From: Aricia agestis
Taxonomy: Eukaryota; Arthropoda; Insecta; Lepidoptera; Lycaenidae
Direction of reading: 5' to 3'
Length of the DNA: 64,000 bases
Assembly: GCF_905147365.1 (NCBI RefSeq)
Contig: NC_056413.1
Location: 3,116,501-3,180,500, forward strand
Shown here piece after piece: positions 45,701-59,042 of the stretch. Below the pieces are notes generated by a model that worked only from the letters and a program-made list of their open reading frames with translations, did no database searches and had not been told where the DNA came from. Each line of letters opens with the position of its first letter. Position 1 is the stretch's first letter. The position numbers and the translations under genes were made by a program.

Positions 45701-48700
45701 CAAGTCCTATGTGTTATGTCACCGATAACCAGGCTCGCCTCAGTGCGTAGTACTGCGTATTTGTCACTACTTGCCAACAGCATAAGATTATGTTTTTAAG
45801 TAAAATGTATCTCCCAAACTTTTTAATTAAAATTCATGTACTCCAACTACTCGACTAAATGAGTTGTAGAGAATTCTAAGTTTATATTTCAAAAACCCAC
45901 CCAACAAATAATAATAATTGTCTCTTAATCTTTTTTGTTGCTTTAATAACATGCTAAATATGGCGTGAGGTGCCGCACTAGAGCGACACGACACGACGCG
46001 ACTCTTGACTTCCATAGAACTGATGTTTGTAAAATGTCGTAAATAATAGTGGTGAAATAGGCCTTTAATATTCGAAAACAATCAAACACTGGAAATTCTC
46101 CAGTGTTTCATTGTTTTCAAATACTTCCTGATTAGTGCCGAACAGGCACCACTTAACTTGACAGATGAAGCATGGAGAATCTGTCAAAAAAGTTGTGAAA
46201 AGCCTATTCGGCACTTAATCATCAAAATGTTTCTTCACTTAAATAATAATACACCTATTTGTTTTCCAGCCTCGTACATCAAGGTGTGTCACCGGAATGA
46301 CCCCAACGTGGACAAGTGCATCATGAACTCTGTGGAGGAGCTGCGACCGAAGATCTCAAAGGTAGATATTTAAACCGTTTTAGTTGTCATCAAAATCTGG
46401 CTAGCAACCCTATTCAAAAAAATTCAAAGAAATTATTATTGACGCTTGGGTTTCTCTGATTGCAAAAACGAAACACATAATTACAAAAGACATTTATTTA
46501 AAAAATACTCCAACGATCATCGGAAACCGTAAATAAAATAAATAAATAAATATTTTAAACTTTTACCGTTGAACCATTACGTTTACAAAAATCAACAAAG
46601 AAACATCCATATCGCCCATATAAGTAACTGATGTCAGTTAACATTGCGACGTGACTAGGCGATGCGATGCGACGTACGTATTTTTAAATGGGAGACTGAG
46701 GGAGATTATTAATCATTCAAGTGAATTTGATTTTCTGTACAAGAAACACATTGACTTGACAGTCTTACCAAAGTGTTGGGATGCCTATTTAATTTTGAAC
46801 AATGATTACCTCAAGTATGTTATTACTTATTATTTTTAGCAATTTTCCGCGAAACCTCAACCTGTAAGTAAATGAGTAAGTATACGCATAGGCGCGCGTA
46901 TTGAGTATGCCTATGCGTACACTGACTAATTTACTTAAAAGGTTGGGGTTATTTCGCGGAATATTGCTAAAAATAATAACATACTTAAGCTATGGATTTT
47001 CGCAAAGTAACGCCTGATTCTTTTAACTAATTATTACCTCGTCACGTTGCATAGTAACTGACTCAAATACCTAGGGCCTGTTTCACCACTTCCTGATAAG
47101 GCTATCCACCAATTAACTTGACAGATCAAGTATGGAGAATCTATCAAAAAAGTTGTGAATAGCTTATTAGGCACTTTATCAGAAAGTGGTGAAACAGGCC
47201 CTTAGTAAATTACCCCGTGTGTATATGTCCTTGGTCTTTAACTACTAATTGCTACCGCTTGCGCGTTAGCTGATCCCCCTTCTCCGCGCTGATCTGAGTC
47301 ATCAGAGTTAGCTTGGGCTATAGCTGTTACATTCTCAGGAGTATTAGGACGGGGATCCTCCTTCTTATCGTTCTTTGGCTCATCATTTCCATTATTCTCT
47401 GGAGCTGAACTTTTTGTTTCAGAGTCTCTTGGTTGTGTAGGAGATGGTTTCTCAGGTGCTGGATTAGATTTATCGGGGGAGCGAAAAATCTCATCTTGAG
47501 TAGGCTTTTCTGCTGTTGGAGTAGGATTATCTAGAGCGGATACTGGTTTCTTTGGAGGGGGTACTGGTTGCTCTGGAGGGGGTACTGGTTGCTCTGGAGG
47601 GGGTACTGGTTGCTCTGCTACGGGAGCTGTTTTTTCTGGTTTCGGAACTGGATTCTCTGCTACAGGAGCTGGTTTTTCTGATTTCTGAGCTGGTTTCTCT
47701 GGAGCGGGTACTGATTGCTCTGCTACGGGAGCTGTATTTTCTGGTTTCGGAGTTGGATTTCCTGCTACAGGAGCTGGTTTCTCTGGTTTCTGTGCTGGTT
47801 TCTCTGGAGCGGGTGCTAGTTTCTCTGGCGCGGGAGCTGATTTTTCTGGTGCTGGCTCTGGTGCCGGCGCTGGTTTCTCTGGTTTTGGAGCTGGTTTTAC
47901 TGGTACCGGAATTGGTTTATTTGGTGTCGGTGCTGGTTTCTCTGGTGCCGGCGCTGGATTCACTGGTACCGAGGCTGGCTTTTCTGGTTTCTTAGGAGTT
48001 GGGGTTGGTTTCGGTTGGGTTGGGGATGGTTTTTGGGAAGCACTAGGTTTATTGGCTGATGGGCCAGCACTAGCTTTCGCAGTAGATTTTGATGTACTCT
48101 CAGAATCGGAGTCGATCAGTATGGTGTTAGTTGGGGGGCCGTTGCCAGATGGGTCGTCAATTGCTGCGATGACATCTGTATTAGTAGTTGACGTCGCGGA
48201 TGATGTGGAGGCGGCAATGCCGTTGCCGTTAGCGACGGCAGTACTATCACTGGTCGCTGTCGAATTACTTTGGATCACAATCAGCTCAGAGTTAGGATCG
48301 GTAGCGTTGCTACTGCTTCTACCGTTGGGCTTCTTCCCGTTTATTTCTATTATAATGTTCGTCCTCAATGCTGGTGGAGATTGGGGTTTATTTGACATTG
48401 ATGCTGGTCGGCCACTTGTCTGACAGGCGCCATTTTGGCAAGTGTAGTAGGTGGGTGCGTTGCCGGCTGTGGCATAAGGGAAGGGGAGGAAGGTGACCGG
48501 CTGGTCCTGGTTGGGATAGTTTACGCTGACGTTGGTCCGGTTGGGGATCTTGATCTGAATGACGGTACTCCGCCGATTGCAGGCCCTTGCGTGACTCTCT
48601 CGAGCCTGGAAAATCAAAAAAGGTAATGAAAATAATTTATATTTTGTAAAATTAATAAAATATTTCCGGATTGGCGACTGCGACACCAGTTACCGTCGAG

Positions 48701-51700
48701 ACTCGAGAAGAACCTATCTGTAAAATTTTGTTTCACAACTTACAATAATTTAACAGAATCTTATGAAATCTTTGATTTTATCTTGTTTTTTTGTAATGTT
48801 TTACATCTATTTGCATTTTGGGACCCTGCATAACACTAAATACCTATTAGTAATCTTAAAATAAAGAGGAACATATAAACACTTACCAGCAATGCCAATG
48901 CTAAAACGCTGAACGCTGCCAGTAGACGTCTGCACATTTTTTGCTCTTAATGCCACAAAAGTTACACAAGGCTTATATACAGTAAGATAACCAAACAAAA
49001 CAAAGCAATTTGTCGCATAGTTCAAATTATTTCATATTTTTTATCGGGCCGCTCGTAAGCACGTATTTCGTCTCATTCCCAGTGATAGTACATAAAATGA
49101 CCGCATTTTTACTGATATGTTACTTAATAATATTATGCAGTGTATAAACAAGCGAATACTATAAATAAAAATAAAATATTGACCTAATTGTATAATATTT
49201 TATCAGTTTATTTTGATATTTTCCGAAATTAATAAACGTTCAAATGAAGGAATATAAATTGTATATTATGGTAATTCTGTTCCCTTTAGTTTTATCTACA
49301 ATTTATAAGAATTTGACGAAATGTTGTATGATGTGTTCATTAAAAAAAGTTTATACGCATCATCACTCTTTAGTCTTTCTTCCCGCGTGGTGTGGTGGTG
49401 TGGTTACGTGTTTATCACTTTTGTTAATTTTAATATTTAAATGTAACTGTTTTTTGTTCCAATAAATAAAATAAATAAATAATCAACATTGTTGATTTGT
49501 CACTACATACTATTTTCTAGTACATACTATACTATTTTCTATAATAGAAACAAATCCTTTCTATGGAGACCATTCTCAGTGCCGTAGCCCGTAAATTAGT
49601 TCTGACCAAAAGACTTAAACGCGCACAAAGATTTACGAATAAAACAGTTCCTCAAAATTAACATTTAAAGTACCATAATATTATTTACGATTTTTTTAAT
49701 ATAAAAAAAGGTTGCACAAAGTCTTATTTAAAAAATCTACTTCTTAAAAACCCGAAATAAATAGCAAGAAAATCTACTTCAAAAATAAATTAAATACTAA
49801 ATGAGTTTCATACTGTTTTCAAATGCTAAGGTCCTTATGGGATTCGAAGCACTTAACTTCAAATGAAATGTCTATCTGTATTAAAATCTGTGCCTCGTCA
49901 TTTTGATTACCCTAAATCTACTGGAAAATCAGTCATAGCAAACTAAAATCTTAAAGGAAAATTTATTGCAACATCATTAAAAGTAGTTATATTAACGACG
50001 TTGTAAATAGCAGCGGCCCTGACGCCCTACAAGTGGCTAGCCTTTATCTAGATTTGACACAAATACTAGACCTTAGCGCTAAACCTCCTCGCTAGTAATT
50101 ACTGTAGGTACTTGCTGTGTGCACTAGCACTAATGACAGAAATAATTATGTAACTATGTTAGCATTATTATGTTCAAGATTACTGGTAAGAAGTCACAAA
50201 TAAGACGTGTTAGTTTTGTTTCATTTCTTTTACCTTCTAAATGTATTTAAAAAATTGGCCAAGTGCGAGTCAGACCCGCGCATGAAGGGTTACGTACCAT
50301 TATAGAGCAGAATTTGGGAAAAAATTGTGTTTTTTGTATGGGAGCCCCCCATAAATGTTTCATCTTATTTTAATATTATTGTTAAATATTTAAGTACACA
50401 TATAACTCAGGACTTTGAGAAAAATTCAAGTACCTACCTGTTGCCATTATTGAAATAGAGCAAAAAAGGCCAAAAATACCACTATTATTGTATGGGAGCC
50501 CCCCTTAAATATTAATTTTATTTCGTTTTTAGTATTTGTTGTTATAGCGGCAATGCATAAACATAATCTGTGAATTTGAACTCTCTACCTATTACCGTTC
50601 TTGAGTTACAACCTGGAGACAGACGGACAGACATTGAAGTCTCAGTAATAGGATCCCGTTTTTACCCTTTGGGTATGGAACCCTAAAAATGGAATGTGTT
50701 AAAAGTGATCTGCATCTGCTTGAAATGTTGTTTATGCTGAAACTTGTTTCGTGCGGCAACCGTACATTTTTTCAAGATAAATGGCAGGCATACCTCCACT
50801 TTATATCAAAACAATTTAGCTACTTTTCTCAACGCATGTAAAATATATTTCGTATACATACGGCAAACTTATGACTTTGCAGAAAACATACCGATGAAGT
50901 CACGGCTTCAATACTCAACATGGCTCCGTATATTAAATGAAGAATAAACTGAACCCTTAGGGTCAATTCACACAGAAATGCAGCATTGAGCATTTTCTAG
51001 ATAGGGATAATGGCCGGCTTACATTTAGTAAAATCTAAATCTAAATCAAATAAAAATCTAATCCAGTGATCCAATACAACGCTAGAAAGCTAACTGGAAT
51101 ACGGTACACTGTAAGCGTGCGCTGGAATATAATTTAGTAATACACTAGTACTCGTTTATGTTATTCCAGTAACAATGCAGCGCTGTATTAGATTTTTTTA
51201 ATGAAAAAGGGGGCAAACGAGCAAACGGGTCACCTGTTGGAAAGCAACTTCCGTCGCCCATGGACACTCGTAACATCAGAGGAGCTGCAGGTGCGTTGCC
51301 GGCCTTTTAAGAGGGAATGGGGAAGGGTAGGAAAGGGAATAGGGTAGGGGATTGGGCCTCCGATAAACTCACCCACTTGGTGAAACAGCGCAAGCGCTGT
51401 TTCACCCCGGTTTTCTGTTAGCCCGTGGTATTTCTCCGGTCGAGCCGGCCCATTCGTGCCGAATCATGGCTCTTCCACGTAAATAATGTAAACCCACTTA
51501 TATAGTGATATCCGACAAGTCGGCTGATTACTACTTCGGGATGCGTACTTCCATTTAGGCAATACACAATAATTATTTAATCATTAAAACATTATGTATT
51601 GCATTATAAATATTTATGAATGAAAATCAGCATTAGCAAATGATTATATTATATTATTATTGTTTACCTTAAATACCTTTCTATCGTTTTGATACGTACT

Positions 51701-54700
51701 ACTATTATAAATGCGTAAGTATATCTGTCTGTCTGTTACCTCTTCATGTCCAAACCGCGGAACCAATTATGCTGGAATTTTGCTATGGAGATACTTTGAG
51801 TCCCGGGAAAGGACATAGGATACTTTTCATACCGGAAAAATGTACGGTTCCCGCGCGATAAACGAATTTTGGCGTCATCTAGTAATATGTATAAGAGATT
51901 GGTATTTTAATGAAAGTAATTTTTTTTTTAATGAAATAAGGGGGCAAACGAGCAAACGGGTCACCTGATGGTAAGCAACTTCCGTCGCCCATGGACCATG
52001 GACACTCGCAGCATTAGAAGAGCTGCAGGTGCGTTGCCGGCCTTTTAAGAGGGAATAGGGTAATAGGGGAGGGTAGGGATGAGAAGGAATTAGGGGAGGG
52101 TAGGGAAGGGAATAAAGTAGGGTATTGGGCCTCCGGTAAACTCACTCACTCGGCGAAACACAGCGCTATCTTGACTGGCATATGGATCTTATGTACATAT
52201 AGTAGTTAACTTATTCTTATCTCATCTACATTACCTGACTTTATTAAGATTTAAACTTTTTTTTATGAAATAAGGGGGGCAAACGAGCAAACGGGTCACC
52301 TGATGGAAAGCAACTTCCGTCGCCCATGGACACTCGCAGCATCAGAAGAGCTGCATGTGCGTTGCCGGCCTTTTAAGAGGGTATAGGGTAGTAGGGAAGG
52401 GAAGGGAATAGGGTAGGGGATTGGGCCTCCGGTAAACTCACTCACACGGCGAAACACAGCGCAAGCGCTGTTTCACGCCGGTTTTCTGTGAGAACGTGGT
52501 ATTTATCCGGTCGAGCCGGCCCATTCGTGCCGAAGCATGGCTCTCCCACGTATAAACTGCGATTCTTATTGTCAGTATGAAAATCGTCCTAACAGTAGAT
52601 AATAAGGTGATTTTAAAATGTCATGCAAATCAAGTTATTGTTTATTGTCTAGTCTTATTTGTGGTTGAAACTTTTATGACACTCTCAAATGCTCGTGATT
52701 CTTCAAATCGATATCGTATTGATGACGCAACTCGACCTTATTATAGCAAGTGGTATGCAAAAAATTACATTAAATTTGAAAGTATGCCATTGTCAGGTTT
52801 CGTCATCAAGGTGTGTGTGTCGAGATGACATACGCTAAAGCCTTGTGCACACGTACAGAACACCTCATTAAAATTGTTTAATGCGACCGAATTTTTTTCA
52901 GTAATCGCAAAAATTGTTAGGTAAAATAATACTGAGTTACTATCCAATATCCAAACTAACTTTATAAATGCAAAAGTGTGACTGTCTGTCTGTTACCACT
53001 TTACGCTTAAATCGCTGAACCGATTTTAATTGAGAGATATTTACTGATTCCCGGAAAGAATAATAAGAATATTTTTATTCCAATAAGATATACTATTTCG
53101 CACGATTCAGTGCAAGGAAATTGCGACTGCCGCACTCAGAGTGGAACATTAATTACTTAATTGTAATTAAATCAAAATTTTGACATAAGCCCCATACATT
53201 ACCTGTTAAACTTTTCATTAAATTGAAGGTTATTCATAATTAAATGTCTGTGACTACAGCGGTGAATACGCCATTAAAAAACGTTATAATGAAAATGTCA
53301 GTCAGTGTGAAACAGTTTTTAATAAGATTAGCATACACTTACATATTTATAATTATAATAACCTCGGTCAAGGTCACGTGCGCGTGCGCAAGGCCGCGCC
53401 TGCGCAATATCCGATTAAGATTATATTGTATACGATTAAATATAAGCCTCCGGACATACAGGCCTTTCTTAGCAATCATTATTATTATTGAGAAAGGATG
53501 CTATATTATAGTTATTAATATTTAAAATTATTTTCCAATAATTTTAAATATTAATAACTATAATACGCGCTGCTTTGTTTAAATATGAAAATGTAGCCAT
53601 GCCATGAAATTTATTTTGGGAGTAAATCCTTTACCCCGCTATTTGAATTCAATCCAAGTGGACAACAATGACGATGAGACGAAGAAGAAAACCATTAGAA
53701 AACTAACAATCTATATTTTAATAATATTCGCTAATAATTTTGACAGCAAACTTAAAAACGCAATCTCTGCCGTGCATGGCCGTGCATATATTATCATGGA
53801 GTTTGTTAGCCGCAGCGACCTGGCCGCCTAATGCGCGGGGGCCCTTAGCGATGTGATTGTGATTTCAAACTTCGCTGTCGAAATTATCGTATACAACTTG
53901 CCCATGTACCCTGCAAATACATCATCCACGTATTGCGAAATATTGAAAAACATCAATTTTTTATTCCCAAAATTATATTCATTATCATCAAACTTAAACC
54001 ACACAATTCCTTGGTTTCGAAATATACTTTTTTTTTAAATGAAATAAAGGGGCAAACGAGCAAACGGGTCACCTGATGGAACAGCTGCAAGTGCGTTGCC
54101 GGCCTTTTAAGAGGGAACAGGGTAATAGGGGAGGGTAAGGAAGGAAAAGGAAGGGAATAGGGGAGAGTAGAGAAGGTAAGGGAATAGGGGAGGGTAGGGA
54201 AGGGAATAGGGTAGGGTAGGGAGTAGGGTAGGTGATTGGGCCTCCGGTAAACTCACTCACTCTGCGAAACACAGCACAAGCGTTGTTTCACGCCGGTTAC
54301 TGGAACGAAGTTCCTTATCGCGCGTTGCGAAAGGGGGCTAGACGGAAAAAGTTGTAACGACACGACACTTTTTGACCGACACTTTTTGCCACAGACATTT
54401 ATTATATCGAGATAGATACCGCATGTACTTCGCGGGACATGCGGTATCTATCTTGATCTATATCTGTGCTTTTGCTATAGTTGTAAGCTCTCTCATAGAA
54501 AGCAGTTATGAATTTTTTTATAACTTCGTTCCATACGGGTCTCCCTTGCCACCTCTCAGATTTTTTTGTCTTTGGTTCATGAAACCTTAATAAATTGCAA
54601 TTCTGATCCTCAAACTCATTTCATCCTTCTCATTCCAGGGTATCCCCGAGCTGGAGGTGCCGGGCATCGAGCCGCTGAGCCTGGGCCAGATCATCCTGGC

Positions 54701-57700
54701 GCGCGGGCCGCAGGGCGCCAAGCTCACCGCCGTCGTCAACGACGTCAAGGTCAAGGGACCCAGCAACTTCATCATGCAGGAGCTCAAGTGAGTACTACAC
54801 TGATAGGCTAGTGATGGGTCCATCGTCCCCGCGACTTGGCATTTTATTTACTGTTTATTGCACACATACATTTTTGACACGAAATATACACTGAAGAAAA
54901 ACGACACAACATATACTTAAGAGCTCACCTGACTCTAAAAATCAAACATCGTCCTTCTCTCTTCACACTCACGCCCGTCTTTCATATGCCAGGTGAAAAA
55001 GGACGGCGCGGAATCATCGCCGAGCTAGTTTTACTTGAATAAAAGACGAACTATAATGATTATGAAAAAAGTGTTTTGAGCAAATTTAGGTTTTATCAAT
55101 ACCTTTTTAGATATTAAAAATATTAAAGAAAATACTGCAAACTTCGAAGATCCAAGCAGAAATGTGTCTAAAACAAGGTTTTTTGTAAAAAAGAAACTAT
55201 CGAGCATTTTTTGAGTAATCGTGTTTTCGTCTTGAGCATTTAATCTTTATGAACTGAAGTTACTTGTGTCAAAAAATCAGTTTTTTAGACCTTACAGATT
55301 TTGAGATCTAGGTTAAAGTATGTAGTCAAGTTAGGGTTAGGGTAATGATTTCGTAGGTTTACGCGAGTATCACTCATTATATTACAAGGATCAAACACTT
55401 ACGGATTCTGTCGCGTCACAGTCCACCCGTGACCACGGCCGCTGTAAAGTAGCCGAAACGTCGGGATTAATAAAAGTGCTCCGCGACAAAATCCGTAAGT
55501 GTTTGAACCTTTTAATATAACAACAGGTACTGCTTAAACAGGTACTGCTCTAACAGAAATTTCGTCCAGCAGTCCTACGAAGAGAAATGTGATGGGAAAT
55601 ATCAGATACGGCATTAAGCGGGAGGTTTTGGAAGGTATTTGACCCTGCGTATAGGGTCTAATACCTTCCATCTATGTTGGATGCGAGTAGCAGGAGATCG
55701 GTCATCTTGGCGTTCATTGAGAGAGGCCTATGTCCAGCAGTGGACGACTATAGGCTGATGTGATGATGATATATAGGGTACTGCCGATGTAAAAAACTTA
55801 AGGAAATAATGCTCTAAAATAAAGTGCTTAAAATCACCGAAGTCTTTAGTTTTATTTTAGGGCATAGCAGCAGGTATAAGGAATGTGCTCGACGAGTACG
55901 ATGAGAACTGATGTCATCAAGCCTAAACATAAAATAATTGTTATTTTTCTGAACATGTGCTGCCACTAATAGTCCCTAAGAAAGTCCTGCTACTGGTGAC
56001 ACGAAACCGAAACCTTAAATTGATCGCTGCTAGCTACATTGACATGTGCCATCTTCCTGTACTTATTTTTTTACAAATATAATATAAATCTCGTCTTAGT
56101 AAACGCGTAAATGATATCGATTCAGTGATTGTGGATGCACCGCAATGGCATGTCGAAATGGCGCACGTGTCACAACCGGCATCGGGGCCACCGCGGAAGT
56201 CATCTGTGTCAGCACTCTGACATATCATTAACACGCTAATCGCCGTGTGGCAAGTGCTTCCAAGTACTAGATACCGAATTTTCGTGGAAAAGATATGTTA
56301 AACGTGCCAACAGCGCCTGTGGGCTAGTGGGTAGACCTTCGGTTCACTCTCGCAGAGGGTGCAGGTTCGATCCCGGCCGGACACACACGTGGCCACCCAG
56401 GATCAGAAAATATCTCGTTGAGGGTGTCTCATTGGCGTGTTAATACGGACGCTCGTACGGTAAAGGAAAACATTGTCAAGGAAACCCGCACAAAGTTGGT
56501 CCCAGACGTATCGACCTGCTCATTTCTCTGGACCAGGCTATGTTGAGAAAATACCATAACAGCCAATATACTTGGTTCAAAAAATTATTATTCAAAGGTA
56601 TTTTGCTCTAATGAAAACAGAGATGTCATTTGTTTGACTTGTCGCTGTCTGACCGGACGTAGTAGTAAATAGTTGAATCACTTTAGATCCAGCATTTGTT
56701 TAAAAATCGAAAATGTTATAACTTAAATCACCATACAATTTGTTTATCAAGAGCCTGTTTCACTACTTACTGGTAAGTGCCGGATAGGCTATCCACAACT
56801 TATCAGGAGGTGGTGAAACAGCCCCTAAATCTTTACACATATTATTCCAGGTCTGATTTGGATAAGAATCGTTTCGACTTCAAGCTGCTGCTGCCGCACC
56901 TGGACTTCTCGGGCAAGTACAAGATGGATATCCAGATTCTGCTGCTGCGGCTGCAAGGAAGAGGCAACATCTCGGGCTCCTTCAGTACGTATTCCGCCTA
57001 CTTGTTATACTAGCTTAAAGCCGAGCTTTGTGAGGGCATCTCTTGAATGATTGATCTACATATAAATAAACTAGATGTCCCGCGCGGCTTCGCACGCGTC
57101 AATTAGGAATTTTACAGAAACCGTACATTTTCCCATAAAAATAGCTTATGTCCCTACTCCCTTCACGTGGTCTACTCTATATCTGTGCCAAATATTGCCA
57201 ATTTTTATAAAAATTGCTCTAGTAGTTCGTGAGATAAGCCTTTTCTAATATTTCCCCCGTTTTTCCCTTATTTACCTGAGTTTTTTCAGTCGTATAATTA
57301 GTCTTAGTGTGAATTATCACGCTAAGATAGAGATATAGCCTATAGCCTTACTCGATATCTAAATGAGCTATCTAACACTGAAATAAGTTTTTAAATCGGA
57401 CCTGCAGTTCCTGAGATTAGCGCATTCAAGCAAACATACTCTTCAGGTTTATAATATTACGTATATATATATTTATTAAAATTATCGCTTGACAAACTCG
57501 AGTCTCAATCTAAAAGACTATGAACCACCAATTGTTATTGGTGGTTCATAGTCTTTTAGGTTTGGTTCACATTGCAACGTGACGAGGTAGGCACGATGTG
57601 ATGCATTTTTTTAATTAACCATTTAAAACTGCTTACCAGTTACCATAAATTGAATTGACAGATTTACTGCTCACGGTGGTATGGCTGTCTAGTGTCTATT

Positions 57701-59002
57701 CTTATTTTGAATAGCTCATCAGTCATCGTCGCTTAGTCTTGTTTAAATGTGAACTGGCACAGGTCGAGAAGTTTAATGTAGCATAAAGTCATATTATACA
57801 AAACTTGAGAGGTGTCAAGGGACACCCGAATGGAACGAAGTTATTTCTTATGTTCAAAAAACCTGTAGTGTATACATATTATATACTCAAAAAATGAATA
57901 AAAAACGCCATCTATTGACGCCCAGGAATACTAACAACGCGTCGCTATTTATTATCAAAAAATGCCATCTAGTTGACGCACAGGAATACTATCAACGCCC
58001 TCTGCCCCTACCATGCAGGAACTAATAAGAAAGTGTCGAGGTCAAATATCGTTCTGTCTAGCCTCCTTTAGCAATGGCGAACGCGCCATAAGGAACTTCG
58101 TTTCAATACTGCCTGCCCTATACAAAATCTAACAAACCAATTCCCTATCTCCAGAGGACTACGCGTGCAACGTGACCATGCGGGGCCACAAGGAGGTGCG
58201 GGGAGGGGAGGAGTACCTGACCTTCGAGCCCATGAAGGTCAAACTCCGGGTGGGGGACTCCTCCATCAACCTCACCAACCTGTTCGACGGCGATCCCGTG
58301 CTGGGACCCGCCACCAACCGCGTCATCAACGAGAATTCACAGGTTTGATTTTGTTTTTGAGAAGTTTTTGCGCAATCAATATGAAATTCCCATTACATAC
58401 AGGTTATAACTATCTAATGCTAAGTACTCACATACGGTTTTGCTCGATCGAGCAAAACCCGCTGCTCGGGTTTTCGTCCACACATTCAGCATTGCTCGAT
58501 AGTTTTACTCTAAATCGATATATTTTATTCCATCGAGCCGGCTCGATGTGAGCCACCGAGCCTTCGAGCTGTGAGGTTTGCGGTCCACACAGTAATTATT
58601 ACTCGATTTAGAGTAAAACTATCGAGCAAAACCGTATGTGAGTACTTAGGATAAGACGCACACTTTTAAGATAAATACAAATACAAATATTTATTGGCCA
58701 AAAAATTTTAACATAATATGCGATAATGGATCCCCACACTAGGCAATGCCTGTCCTGTGGGGCCAAAATGTTTGTTTTTAATGTAAAAAATGTATTTAAG
58801 CCGGTTGACAGATATTTTTTTTGTATACGTCTTGATACTTTTTGTACTGCGAGTGATGTTGGCTTCGAAATTATACTTAGAAAAGTGCCTATTATTTTCT
58901 AATAGTCGTTGCGTGCAACTTAATTGGCTCGGACATCTAAAGTTTGTTTGAAAACCACAAATTTCTCCGTAAACTATATCCCTAATCACTTCCCAGAATT
59001 TC

Positions 59003-59042
<40 letters not shown>

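Noticed and set aside
47552..47995. 147-codon plus-strand frame of Leu/Val/Ser-rich repeats
   Set aside because: It is the exact opposite strand of the proline-rich repeat; absence of stops follows from the repeat codons, and there is no start context or splice support.
47238..48686. Starting the nested protein at the ATG at 48686
   Set aside because: Those 27 codons lie in an intron: an acceptor (TTTTCCAG) precedes the ARESHAR codons and a signal-peptide exon with a TATA box lies upstream.
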